44,417 bases of DNA from Bdellovibrionales bacterium (lineage in GTDB: Bacteria; Bdellovibrionota; Bdellovibrionia; Bdellovibrionales; UBA1609), in the NCBI GenBank assembly GCA_019637855.1, contig JAHBUX010000020.1:1-44417 (forward strand), in the 5' to 3' direction. Below, one piece after another: positions 11,101 to 17,416 of the stretch; position 1 is the stretch's first letter, and every line of letters begins with the position of its first letter. The position numbers and the translations under genes are program-made. A model generated the notes under the pieces. It was not told the DNA's origin, ran no database searches, and worked only from the letters and a program-made list of their open reading frames with translations.

Positions 11101-13828
11101 GGGATCTTCTCAGGTCTCCGCCGGCACGAACTGGGATGGCATGTTTAACAATCCGACGGAGATCACAGGGGATGGCACGTACCTTTACATCAGCGACGCC
11201 TCCAATCATCGCATTGCACGCGTGCAGGAGAGCACCGGCGAATGGAAGGGTTGGTATGGTCGCATCAGTGTGGCCACGAGCATGACATGCGTGGGCGGCG
11301 GCGCGGCGGTGGCCGCGTCAGCGACGCCCAACTGGTGTTATGCGGGCACATCGGCGGCGGCGACAGGCACCAATTGGGATGGCATGTTCAATCTGGGCAC
11401 CAGTGCGACGCTACGCTCATTCTATGATGCACCCACCGCAAGCAATTTGATTTTGGTGATCGATAACGGCAACCATCGCGTCGTCCGCTTACGCGTCAAC
11501 TCGTCCGATGTGATTTGGGAGGGCTGGGCGGGACGTTCCGCTTCCACCGGGTTGACAGACGGAGAGAACTCCTCGGGCTGTTCCGGCGTGGGCATTGGTG
11601 ATGCGACGACCGGTTGGTGTCGGGGCGGAAATTCACAGGCGGCACCTGTGGCGAGCACTCCGACCGTGAGCAATTACGACAATATGTTCAACAACCCGCG
11701 GGGTCTGGCGATTATTCCGGGCACTCCGTCCATGGCTTACTTCGGAGATTTGACCAACGGCCGCTTTGTCGAACTCAACGTCACGACGGGAAAGACGAAT
11801 GCTTGGGCTGGCCGCCCAACCAATCATTTCCCCGGATCAGGCGGCACCAACTGCGGCACTTACAATACGGACACAGGGTGGTGCACGGGCGGTGTTCCCA
11901 TCTACAACGCCTACTGCTATCCGAGTTGCGGCGGTTCGAATACGGCCAATCGTAACACTTACGCCTCCAACCTGATCGCGCTGGATACTGACGGCACGTA
12001 TTTGTACGGCACTTTCTCGGCTACGAACCTTTACGCCATTTATCGGTTTCCACTTTCGTCTCCGTTTGCACCTTCCACCAATATCCGTTGGGTGGGACGG
12101 ATTAACGGCACTCCCACATTGGGAGCAGGTTGTTCGACAACTCCGCTCGGTTTCCCAACGCCTGGATGGTGTGGTGGCGGCACTTCGCGGATTGGCTATG
12201 CGGACGGACAGTTCAGTCAGCCGTGGGCGCTGTCCATAAACAATAACAATGGTTTGATATACACTGTGGACCGCAACAACTCCAAAGTGCAGATGCACGA
12301 TCTCACCACCGGTGAATCCATGGGCTTTATCGCCGCGCAGGCCAACGCTTCGCCCGCCACTTGGTCCACCACGTACGTTCCGGGATTGCAGGGAAATATC
12401 AATGTCCCCGGAGAAGACTTAAGTTTTGCTACGGGTTACAGCGGAGGGACCGCGGTCACAGCCATGTGGGGCATAACCAGCGATGGTACGAATTTGTTTG
12501 TTTCTGACACTGGCAACTACCGTGTTAAGCGTTATATCGCGGCGACAGGACAGTTCAAAGGTTGGTATGGTCGTACGCAAGTCGTACCGACTGGTGAAGA
12601 TGATGCTTGCACTTCGATCACGGGCGGCGCTGTCACTCCGACCTGGTGTTTTGGCGGTTCTTCGCAAAGTCCGAACACCGCCGGTACGGGAGAGTTGAAC
12701 TCGCCGCGCGGCCTTGCGACCGACAACAACTATCTCTACATTATGGATACGACCTATCATCGTATTGTACGCATCGCTCGCAACAGCGGCGGATTTGCCG
12801 GCTGGTTGGGGCGCACTGGCGCGACTCCAGGAGCTATGACCGGTTTTGATGGCCGTGGAGACGTGAACTGTCCAAACGCCGCCGGCAGCGCGTTCACGGG
12901 TGCTTGGTGTGCGGCAGGAAACACCTCGGCTTCTAGCAATGGCAATGGCGAAATGAACAATCCGCGCGGTATTGCGATCGACAAGGACAATGGCTACATC
13001 TTCGTGGCTGACACTAGCGCTCATCGCGTGAGTATGTACGGTACTTCCGGTCAGCACTTAGGATGGCTGGGGCGTCCCAGCACAGTGCCGGGGACGGCAG
13101 GCCCCACAACCGGTATGGCTGACACCACATGCTCCTCGCCGGCTCTGACTACGTCGTTAACGACGACCAACTGGTGTACGGGTGGAGCCTCGCAGTCGGG
13201 CAACTACACGGCGATTGCGTTTGGCGGCTTCAATACACCCTCTGGAGTTTCGTACGCCAATGGTGAGATCTATGTGGCCGACACGTCCAACAATAAGATT
13301 CACAAGTTCACCTCGTTGACTGGAGTTTACAAGGGTTGGATCGGTCGAACGATGGCAACTAAGCCCATTGGTGAAGGACCGGGTTCGACGTTGCCTGCCG
13401 GTGTCTGTACCACGGCACTGACCGCGCAAAATGAAACGCCCGGTTGGTGTATTGGTGGGGCAGCTCAGGTTTCAGGAGCCGGTATCTACGACAATTCCTT
13501 TAGTGGCCCCACTAGCGTTTGGGCCGATCCTAGCGGAACTTATTTTTATGTGGTGGATGCGGGCAATGAACGCGTAACCAGACATGAGAAATTAACTGGG
13601 AAATTCGCTGGCTGGCGTGGCGTGGCGTCTGTGGTGCCCACGGACGGTGACACCGGCTGTACAACGATGGCGGCAGGCGATCCCACCCCTGGTTGGTGTA
13701 AGGGCGGAGTTTCAGCCTCCAGCCGTAAGTTAGGTGGCTTCTATATTCCGGTCGCGATTACGGGCGATGCCAATTTCATCTATGTGACCGACGCGTTCAA
13801 TAACCGTGTCGTCGCTTTGCCCAAGTAG
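2177..13828 (+). CDS. Giant repeat lipoprotein with Cys-containing A/B repeats and NHL-type blades
   Basis: This 3883-residue protein begins with a hydrophobic signal and the lipobox LNAC, so Cys29 is the probable lipid anchor. An in-frame TGA directly precedes the ATG, and GAGAAG 8 bases upstream acts as ribosome binding site, so the start is firm. After an Ig-like segment (about 40-140) come 19 alternating repeats (about 160-2160). Next are FN3-like modules (about 2160-2570), bacterial Ig-like modules (about 2570-2880) and about 12 NHL-type blades (about 2885-3883) that could form two six-bladed propellers. It is likely a surface-exposed rod with a binding head, for example for prey or substrate attachment, but this is inferred from architecture only. 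Its length is far above the usual NHL protein. The 3' end overlaps a convergent gene by 99 bases. Confidence 0.9.
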   Translation: MLNVRALRHYVFATRAIFFAAAFIFLNACTGGSSSQESISSGGLGLKLVKMSGDNQVTTPSASWSQPLVVRVVEGNTGLPSIPVTFADTSATGASVVNTSVLTDSEGYARTSAVAPAASNLSVKITASLADNSSVVFNLETRSFPDTPVITLRDPVTLSTAYAQQTNLDLSITTVPTAVRWCVSESMSSRPNDGSQNCVGGSGPFSGWSTSKPTSFNLSSVNGAKSLYVWVADQYNQVNLFPSSATIFLDTMAPSVPIVTLSDVNSGSITDTSDQAVNFTVSNDGDASYWCIFPQMWNDAMPATPTRNAGCWVNSKPTLLNLVALGLNRVSVWTKDLAGNVSPGAGQQFINYTTLTIADPAFTLKDQNTASQVYSRGVTVDIGITGDSTATKWCVSEQQSSRPTNSLQACTGGAGLLNGWSNSRPTTFTLSGGDGLKTVYVWVANALNNTNGNIVSRTITVDTVAPAIPLADLTDPNTGQPNFTNQSTVNLSITGDTDAVAWCKYEKSSLAAPPSLPAFNDVCWVGARPTTVALGATGARRVYIYTKDSAQNVSPAPAVAMITYTTTAPASPVGVLRDPETNSTTLAKNQTVNLSINSPAGTVRWCVSETQASAPATGTSTCNGGVGASSGWHTSAPTTFALSSGDGAKTVYLWVADGANNVNATTATAAITLDLTPPALPVVTITDPNSGSPDETNQIIATLGITGDTDAVRWCRIVQDVVDPAPATPNLTDVCWAVSRPNTVVLEQPGTRKLYLFTRDAAGNVGTPGAAEIVYSTGVPSDPTIILSDINTSLTTYANQLSVGLNISNDTGAVKWCVSETQSTRPLLGTAACSGGLGSANGWSTAKPTTWTLSASDGVKRVYVWTANTANSVNNNPASGGLTLDRVKPSTPAVALRDPNTNSTSDTNQSTVSLAISGEDADVTAWCVLEQAAATAAPSVPSWNNACWTTSKPVTATLSATGSRKVYVYFRDLAYNVSLSAGQATMAYSTSAPNTPSLAVTDGTTGSTTYARQVAVAVSITGDGGAVKWCVSESQSTQPTLGTSNCVGGAGSANGWHTTRPTSINISSGDAAKTIYLWTANAANNTSSAVVSDAITLDTLPPSVPFVTLSDSLTSSTTVTNQANAGLSIQFDTDAVKWCVIEQSFATAVPAQPLFNNGCWVGTRPTAQTLGATGIRRVFVYTQDVAMNVTPAAAVAQINYTTTPPTDPALTLTNSTTGSTTVTRDLAVTPSITSPTGTIKWCLSETQTTRPTSGSAACNGGAGPSSGWYTSLPNSFTLSGGDAVKSVYIWVADTNNNVNANVATGTITLDTDPPAMPTVVMSDPNNGSTTQTNQFTVDLAITVDTDAVRWCPIMQAAAAAAPSSPALNDSCWRTSRPTQQLVDATGSRKLYVFTRDSAANVGSPGVATIDYSILPPADPSLTVADATTALSDFAKGQSLNIAITADTGAVKWCVSEAQSTRPPLGTATCNGGSGASNGWYTSRPTTFALSSGEALKRVYVWTSDVYNNVNANPTSASITLDTSPPAAPAVSLLDPNTGSSTQTNQSGVNLNIGATADALAWCVIEQASASAAPAAPAFNNGCFHLSKPTTQTLGALGGRTVYVYTRDRAYNVASSAGTAVINYSTTAPSTATLALSDGVTGSTAYVRQSATTIAITGDTGAVRWCVSEAQTTRPTLGTSSCSGGAGPNNGWYTTRPTSFAVSSGEGAKSIYVWTADLANNTSGTAGTDSITLDTVTPAIPTVSLSDPNTNGTAFTNQSTVNLTITQDTDAVAWCVMEQASASAAPTAPLFDNGCWVGSRPTTTTLAAQGNRRVYVYTKDAAANVSLASSIASIAYSTSAPSDPVLVLSNSVTGSRTYTGDRNVAVSINNPVGAVRWCISETQATRPATGTATCTGGAGPSSGWYDSMPSTFQLSTGDATKTVYIWVADNANNTNANASSTSIILLQVPPDPPTVALNDPNTNSSAYTNQSSVNMAITGDTAASAWCALAQDAALAAPAQPASSSTCWVLTRPVSVPLGATGSRKVYVFLRDAAMNISSPGHATIALTTTSPGDPSLALTHAVTGLSNYARTTALSLAITADSTATRWCVSETQSVKPLLGTSTCAGGSGSSSGWHTTRPTSFTLSSGDGLKRVYVWVADASNNTNDNAISQTITLDTQPPGSYTVTGLTGASDITPDAWLGTTVIPTVSWAAASGASSYTVEIKNATGSATVCAAETTAATTYNFSGCNLVDGTSYRVYLSAADEAQNTATASNSPFTFVVKLTPPGAFSISGVTGSQDTTADQWGGSSLPTVSWTASASVNSYIVRILANDGVTVMCPQQVKSAGTLSHEYSTTGCSALTDNTLYQVEVVAQDVAGNIQTASNNLFLFRTDLTAPNVSISGNPAAQAITAAANFTFSGSDNISGIAAMQCKLDSGSFAACDTLTTHAYSVADGSHSFTVRAADKVGLTQTATYSWQVDTVLPNAFTITGATGPTDSVVDGQLQNDTTMTANWTTSSNAADYEVSILNSDDSVACAPVIKAAGSNSHHFSGCTLVNPGSYKIKVVARRGYGTTYAPTPMAISAVKDSVTAVITASSGTVSSGSSVTITLVGYQNSVQMSSNVLNPSFAVGTGTSTGTFGSVSYIGSGTYTVSFTGVLAGTVSQVSATSAYLSGFTGQTPASITVIPGGVSAAVSTITLDKSTVQADNADLVTISVGVKDAAGNPIKGATIGSATSGGLSTGAFSSFTETPANSGTYVGTFLGHTSGTATSLQITADGTLLNAHPTIQVLPGPPVKVSATGPANISTHQCSGPYTVTLRDHWNNLASALSNVRLDFGGLTLGNFSLATDCATSADRADIFLGGSTAPPVYVMPRAPSVSASFTFEDHAHVLATGAVTVTVNGTLAWLGTSGQLNWGPAIGLTTKSSLYGLQEPRGIWINTSTNTMYIADTSNHRIVRYNMTTKAQTGWIGRVDSTNGISCPSTAATGAAAPGWCTGGSSQVSAGTNWDGMFNNPTEITGDGTYLYISDASNHRIARVQESTGEWKGWYGRISVATSMTCVGGGAAVAASATPNWCYAGTSAAATGTNWDGMFNLGTSATLRSFYDAPTASNLILVIDNGNHRVVRLRVNSSDVIWEGWAGRSASTGLTDGENSSGCSGVGIGDATTGWCRGGNSQAAPVASTPTVSNYDNMFNNPRGLAIIPGTPSMAYFGDLTNGRFVELNVTTGKTNAWAGRPTNHFPGSGGTNCGTYNTDTGWCTGGVPIYNAYCYPSCGGSNTANRNTYASNLIALDTDGTYLYGTFSATNLYAIYRFPLSSPFAPSTNIRWVGRINGTPTLGAGCSTTPLGFPTPGWCGGGTSRIGYADGQFSQPWALSINNNNGLIYTVDRNNSKVQMHDLTTGESMGFIAAQANASPATWSTTYVPGLQGNINVPGEDLSFATGYSGGTAVTAMWGITSDGTNLFVSDTGNYRVKRYIAATGQFKGWYGRTQVVPTGEDDACTSITGGAVTPTWCFGGSSQSPNTAGTGELNSPRGLATDNNYLYIMDTTYHRIVRIARNSGGFAGWLGRTGATPGAMTGFDGRGDVNCPNAAGSAFTGAWCAAGNTSASSNGNGEMNNPRGIAIDKDNGYIFVADTSAHRVSMYGTSGQHLGWLGRPSTVPGTAGPTTGMADTTCSSPALTTSLTTTNWCTGGASQSGNYTAIAFGGFNTPSGVSYANGEIYVADTSNNKIHKFTSLTGVYKGWIGRTMATKPIGEGPGSTLPAGVCTTALTAQNETPGWCIGGAAQVSGAGIYDNSFSGPTSVWADPSGTYFYVVDAGNERVTRHEKLTGKFAGWRGVASVVPTDGDTGCTTMAAGDPTPGWCKGGVSASSRKLGGFYIPVAITGDANFIYVTDAFNNRVVALPK
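2650..8655 (+). repeat. Coding array of 10 A and 9 B repeats in strict alternation
   Basis: I count ten A repeats (core WCVSETQ, then C-x-GG, GW, P-T, YVWVAD, NN) and nine B repeats (core AWCVxEQ, a Pro/Ala stretch, a second Cys followed by Trp, TGxRKVYVYTRD). They alternate A-B-A-B and end on A. The A-repeat WCVSE codons recur about every 636 bases, that is 212 residues per A-B pair. Each repeat keeps two cysteines, so 38 in all, which suggests one disulfide per repeat. DNA copies are well diverged in codon use, so the array is old and not a recent slippage product. Confidence 0.9.
10830..13825 (+). other. NHL-type beta-propeller region of the giant lipoprotein
   Basis: About 12 blades follow the pattern NNPRGIAID - YIFVADTSxHRV - GWLGR. 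Between most blades an inserted loop carries two cysteines, the second in a block of the form P-x-WC-x-GG-x-S. The first six and last six blades could each close a propeller. Blades 3 to 6 are more divergent than 8 to 11. The extra Cys loops are not part of the standard NHL repeat. Confidence 0.8.
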
Positions 13829-14377
13829 AGCCAAAGTCGTTTCATGCAAGAGTAAAAGCGGTTGATGAGAGGCCAGGTTGGCGATCAGCGCGACAAAAGC
13901 TTCTGGTTTCGCGACCAACGCTTGGCGCGGAAGCACCAGGAGGTCAGTGGAGGAATGGTAACCGCGCGTGATCCAAATCTCCCAGCGACTGCGTCCGTCG
14001 GCGGTTTCTTGCAACTGTTCGATGGTCATTTCACTGTGGCCGATATCGGTAATCAAAAGCGCCGCGGAGGGAAGCTCAAGACGCCCGAGCAGATAAATCA
14101 GATCTGCGTTTTCGGACTCGGCGTGGACAAAGGTCTTGATGGGTTGCACGGTGGCGGTTTGCTCAAGGAAACTCAATTCATGAACCAACTCTGTAAAACG
14201 TGACGAGGCCGCAGGCGGATGGTTGATCACCTCACTGCCCTGCCACGGGCGCACATCCCAAAGCAGCGCCATTAGCATAGCGATATTGAAAGCGGCGAGG
14301 GCATAGAAGGCGAAGTCGGGAAAAATGCCGAAGAGAAAGACCGTCAGTGAGAGCATCGTCGTTCGAGAGGTTTTCAT
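13730..14377 (-). CDS. Small membrane protein of unknown function, convergent with the giant gene
   Basis: The predicted product has 215 residues. Residues about 8-40 form one long or two short hydrophobic segments (LTVFLFGIFPDFAFYALAAF), followed by a soluble part with regular alternation of strands and helices. I recognise no family. The final 30 or so residues are read from the antisense of the giant lipoprotein's last codons, because the two genes converge and overlap by 99 bases. The ribosome binding site is weak, and an in-frame Met8 is an alternative start. A plus-strand ORF covering the same DNA (13862-14203) reads as a shadow. I favour this frame because its hydrophobic N-terminus and even composition look like real protein, but the evidence is moderate. 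Confidence 0.6.
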   Translation of the reverse strand: MKTSRTTMLSLTVFLFGIFPDFAFYALAAFNIAMLMALLWDVRPWQGSEVINHPPAASSRFTELVHELSFLEQTATVQPIKTFVHAESENADLIYLLGRLELPSAALLITDIGHSEMTIEQLQETADGRSRWEIWITRGYHSSTDLLVLPRQALVAKPEAFVALIANLASHQPLLLLHETTLALLGQSDDTVIERVGHIDEIGIARNRDRNIEAT

Positions 14378-14448
14378 CGTGAGTTTAAGTATGCACGTGA
14401 ACCGCTATCGACAGTACTAGCCCTAGCCTCGACGTCCGTCTGAGAATG

Positions 14449-14477
14449 TTGGGAAAACCTAATCTTTTTCTTAGAAT
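14449..14477 (+). promoter_or_regulatory. Candidate sigma-70 promoter of the motor-like operon
   Basis: TTGGGA (14449-14454) and TAGAAT (14472-14477) are separated by exactly 17 bases. Transcription would start near 14484, only about 9 bases before the first ATG (14493), so the mRNA would be almost leaderless. This agrees with the lack of a clear ribosome binding site before that gene. Confidence 0.5.
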
Positions 14478-14492
14478 TGTCCGAATTTTAAG

Positions 14493-15083
14493 ATGATGAG
14501 AACTCAAATTTATTTCCTTTTGGTAATATTGAGCGCGACCACTTCAGGTTGCGCCAGTCATCTCTATTTAAAATCCGAACCCGCAGGCGCTCGTGTCGAA
14601 TTGATCTCAGCGCAAAATCAAGCTGTGACTCCTCTGGGTGAAACGCCTCTGACGATGACCAAGACACAAATCACGCAGAAGCAAGTGCGCGGCCCCTATC
14701 TGATCCGCATTTCTAAAGATGGATTGTTGCCCAAAGAGATTCTGATCGCCTCACTGACGGGTATTGATGTGGATGTGAACGTGCAATTGCAAGCCAGCGC
14801 TTCCACTGCACGTTTGAACGATTTGGTGAACGAGCTTTTCGATGCCCAGAACATGGCGCAAAAAGGCGATGGTCCTTCAGCTCTGGAAAAATTAAACCAG
14901 CTGCAGAAGAAACATCCCGATATCGCTGCGGTCTACGAAATGCGCGGTTCCATCTATATGGTGCGTGGCGATTATGCCAGCGCGGCCCGCGATTTTGGCG
15001 TGGCCGTGAATATTGATCCACAAAACCGCGAACTGCGCGTGCTGCTCGAGTCCGCTCAACGTAAGGCGGGATTGAAGCGATGA
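14493..15083 (+). CDS. PEGA/TPR lipoprotein, first gene of the motor-like operon
   Basis: The 196-residue product has a signal peptide ending in TSGC, with Cys20 as the lipid site. Residues about 23-75 look like a PEGA domain (LKSEPAGARVEL, later GETPLTM and RISKDGLLPKE), a small beta fold common in surface proteins. Residues about 105-190 form one or two TPR-like helical pairs (MRGSIYMVRGDYASAARDF, then AVNIDPQN). TPR lipoproteins usually hold envelope machines together; GltE of the Myxococcus gliding machine is one functional analogue, not a claimed homologue. The gene overlaps the next by 4 bases (ATGA), which implies coupling. Two adjacent ATG codons (14493, 14496) are possible starts. 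Confidence 0.85.
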   Translation: MMRTQIYFLLVILSATTSGCASHLYLKSEPAGARVELISAQNQAVTPLGETPLTMTKTQITQKQVRGPYLIRISKDGLLPKEILIASLTGIDVDVNVQLQASASTARLNDLVNELFDAQNMAQKGDGPSALEKLNQLQKKHPDIAAVYEMRGSIYMVRGDYASAARDFGVAVNIDPQNRELRVLLESAQRKAGLKR

Positions 15084-16825
15084 AACGCCTCCTTGTAGTC
15101 TCCGCATTTGCCTTATTCGCCACCGGCGCGGTTGCCGGAGTGGTGGATCTGTCGCAACTGCAAACCCAGTTTGAGCAAAAGGTAATCGACCGTTTGCGTT
15201 TGGGTCTGGATCCGATTCTAGGTAAAGATCAATACAGCATAGCGGTGCGTGCGGACTATCGAGCCCCCAATGAGCAGCTGCGTCCTGTGGACACCTACTT
15301 TCCGAAGCTGGGAATAGCGGCGCCTACGCCTACCTCTGAGTCGACCCATGTGATTCAGTTCGAGCGTTGGGTGCAAACTCTTGAAGTCGATGTCTCGCGT
15401 TCGGAAGACGTGCAGGGCGTGGATGATGAAGCATTGCGGACGCGCGTGGGTTTGATCCTGAAATCGTTTGGTTCTTTTAAGCTTAAAGTGAACGTGACAT
15501 CCTTTAAACCGGCCGCTCATGTAGTGACCACGCGCAACTGGCGCGATCATATTCCGTGGACGCCGTTGGCGATTGTATTGGGCGCTCTGTCGATCGCATC
15601 TATTCTGTTCCTGGCCGCTCGCTCCCTGGCGTCGGCGACGACGACGGCCGCCGCCACGACCGCAGCGGCGACGAACGGTGCGAATTCCGCCCGCAATGAA
15701 GATTTCATTCCAGACTTCAAACCGGAAGAGAAGAAGCCGGCCGATGCTGAGTTGCCGGAAGGCGAGCTTAAGCGCGAGGGTCTGGGTAAATGGCATGAGT
15801 GGTTGAAAGAAGATGCCGCTTCGGCGCGCGAATTTATCGAACGCCTGGCGCGTTCGGAAGCGCCAGAAGAGCGTGTTTTGCAATCCTATTTGTTTCAACA
15901 TTCGGACTTGGCCTTGCTGCGCCCGTTGCTGAAGAAGGTGAGCAAAGACTGTCTGGCCGCCATTAAGCAGTCGCTATCGCAGGCTCTAGGCATGCCTGAG
16001 TTGGCGGCGGCCGACCGTATGCTTTCCCAATACATCACGCAGTACTATGTTGATGAGTCGTTGGACTCAGACAACTTGATTAAAACCGTGCACGATCTCT
16101 CGATCGAGGAGTGCGTGGTGGCGGCTGAAGCCGAGCCGGCTGTGTTGGCCGTGTTTATGCGTTGTTTGTCGACACCGCACGTGGAGCGCATCGTCGCTCA
16201 GTTGTCACAAGAGCAATTCCAATCGTTTTTGGATAAAGTCGATCAGTTGTCTCCTCCGGAAATGACGAAGCTTGCTACCCGGGCTCGTACCGTCGCTCTC
16301 GAGCGCCGCAAGGTGAGTGAAGAGCGTCAGGCTTTACCGTTGTCTAAATGGATGGTTGTGGCCAGCCATTTGGATGGTGAAAAAGAGAGAGCCTTCTACA
16401 CTTCGGCTGCCGGAAAACTACCCCCGGCGGATCTGGTTCGTTTTGCCGCCGAAAATTTTCCGCACTTCTTGGCGGCCCGCTTGCCCGATCATATTTTGAA
16501 GGCGGTTTTGAATTCATACACTTTTGAAGAGCGCGCCGAACTGATTTTTGTGTGTGCTGAAGAAGACCGCCGCCGCTATTTGAGCTTCTACGAGAAAGAA
16601 GCGCGCGTGAACGATCTTTTGACGGTCGAATTGGAGCAGATCGCCAGCGAGCCTCAGCGGGAGCGCCGTTTGGGCCAGCGCAAAGCCGAGATGAACCGTG
16701 ATTTCCTAAACCGCCTGCGTAAGTTTGTGCGTTCGACGCCGGAGATTCAGTCCGCCGCCGAAGACTTGCTGCGCGGTTGGGTTGAGGAGCAGAAGGGATC
16801 AAGCGTTGACGCTGAGGCGGCTTAA
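15080..16825 (+). CDS. FliF-end/FliG-like inner-membrane protein
   Basis: The product has 581 residues: a signal peptide (1-19), a periplasmic region (20-158), one membrane segment (about 161-183, TPLAIVLGALSIASILFLAA), an Ala/Thr and Lys/Glu/Pro linker (184-235) and a helical cytoplasmic region (236-581). The periplasmic start, VIDRLRLGLDPILGKDQYSI, resembles the ring-building segment near the end of FliF/YscJ proteins, which likewise precedes the second FliF membrane helix. The C-terminal half has stacked helices of FliG type: VLAVFMRCLSTPHVERIVAQ then LSPPEMTKLATRAR resembles the FliG middle domain. I see no exact EHPQ motif or torque helix, so FliG homology is suggestive only. It is followed directly by a barrel gene, motA and motB. 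I infer a rotor- or scaffold-like partner of that stator. Confidence 0.6.
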   Translation: MKRLLVVSAFALFATGAVAGVVDLSQLQTQFEQKVIDRLRLGLDPILGKDQYSIAVRADYRAPNEQLRPVDTYFPKLGIAAPTPTSESTHVIQFERWVQTLEVDVSRSEDVQGVDDEALRTRVGLILKSFGSFKLKVNVTSFKPAAHVVTTRNWRDHIPWTPLAIVLGALSIASILFLAARSLASATTTAAATTAAATNGANSARNEDFIPDFKPEEKKPADAELPEGELKREGLGKWHEWLKEDAASAREFIERLARSEAPEERVLQSYLFQHSDLALLRPLLKKVSKDCLAAIKQSLSQALGMPELAAADRMLSQYITQYYVDESLDSDNLIKTVHDLSIEECVVAAEAEPAVLAVFMRCLSTPHVERIVAQLSQEQFQSFLDKVDQLSPPEMTKLATRARTVALERRKVSEERQALPLSKWMVVASHLDGEKERAFYTSAAGKLPPADLVRFAAENFPHFLAARLPDHILKAVLNSYTFEERAELIFVCAEEDRRRYLSFYEKEARVNDLLTVELEQIASEPQRERRLGQRKAEMNRDFLNRLRKFVRSTPEIQSAAEDLLRGWVEEQKGSSVDAEAA

Positions 16826-17405
16826 CCTTCTCTTCTTCACTCTCGCGTTCTGTGCGCTGGAAGCGCATGCGGCCGATCCGCATGATATCTTCGTACGCAC
16901 CGGTGTGATTGCGGGAACGTACACGGGCAAGGATTTGTCGTCGGGAAGCTACTCGGCCAATATCAATGCCGAGGGTGAGCTGTGGCTGTATCGCAACCCG
17001 AGTGAGGCCATCGTGGCCCGTGTGGTGTTGGCGAATCAAAGCAGCTTGGGCCGCACGCGCTACTTTGCGGCAGGTGGTGGGCAGCGCTACTTTTTGTTTG
17101 CCGACGGAATGTCGACCGAGCAGCAGTTTGACGGCGACTACATTCGCGTTCGTCCGCACTCGTCGGTGTACATCGGTTGGGATTTGGGTTTGGGACAATA
17201 TCTTGTGTTGCCCTTTGGCTCCGTTCTCTCGGCCTATTCGACCACGGTCGATGTAGGCGGAGTGGTGGGCGTGCGCAAGGGTATTAACGATCGCTTTAGT
17301 GTGGATGGCGTTGTCGGCTTCACGTACTCGTCGAGCGTGCTGTCGTCGACCAGTGTGACCGCCAGCACAGTGCGCGTTTTAGTTGGCGTTGGATATACGT
17401 TTTAG
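16806..17405 (+). CDS. Outer-membrane beta-barrel protein, TTG start
   Basis: I start this gene at TTG 16806, 7 bases after AGAAGGGA. That gives a 199-residue protein with a standard signal peptide (MTLRRLNLLFFTLAFCALEAHA). An upstream in-frame start at 16725 would add a basic, Cys-containing stretch that destroys the signal peptide. The mature part is strand after strand of alternating aromatic and small residues, ending in VRVLVGVGYTF with a C-terminal Phe, the classic outer-membrane insertion signal. The size fits an eight-stranded barrel of the OmpW/OmpA type. It overlaps the upstream gene by 20 bases and lies 11 bases before motA. It could connect the stator's peptidoglycan-binding part or the TPR lipoprotein to the outer membrane; this is inference. 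Confidence 0.8.
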   Translation: MTLRRLNLLFFTLAFCALEAHAADPHDIFVRTGVIAGTYTGKDLSSGSYSANINAEGELWLYRNPSEAIVARVVLANQSSLGRTRYFAAGGGQRYFLFADGMSTEQQFDGDYIRVRPHSSVYIGWDLGLGQYLVLPFGSVLSAYSTTVDVGGVVGVRKGINDRFSVDGVVGFTYSSSVLSSTSVTASTVRVLVGVGYTF

Positions 17406-17416
17406 GGGAGAGGCCT

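Noticed and set aside
2341-13429. Many antisense and other-frame ORFs of 60 to 212 codons along the giant gene, e.g. 12419-13057 and 7589-8146 on the minus strand
   Set aside because: They mirror the repeats of the sense protein, have no ribosome sites, and their residue makeup (Arg/His/Gly-rich) is that of shadow frames in GC-rich DNA.
13862-14203. Plus-strand ORF of 113 codons after the giant gene
   Set aside because: The minus-strand frame has a membrane segment and better protein character; this one has no ribosome site.
16344-17198. Minus-strand ORF of 284 codons
   Set aside because: It is antisense to the FliG-like and barrel genes, both supported by overlaps, signal peptide and operon context.
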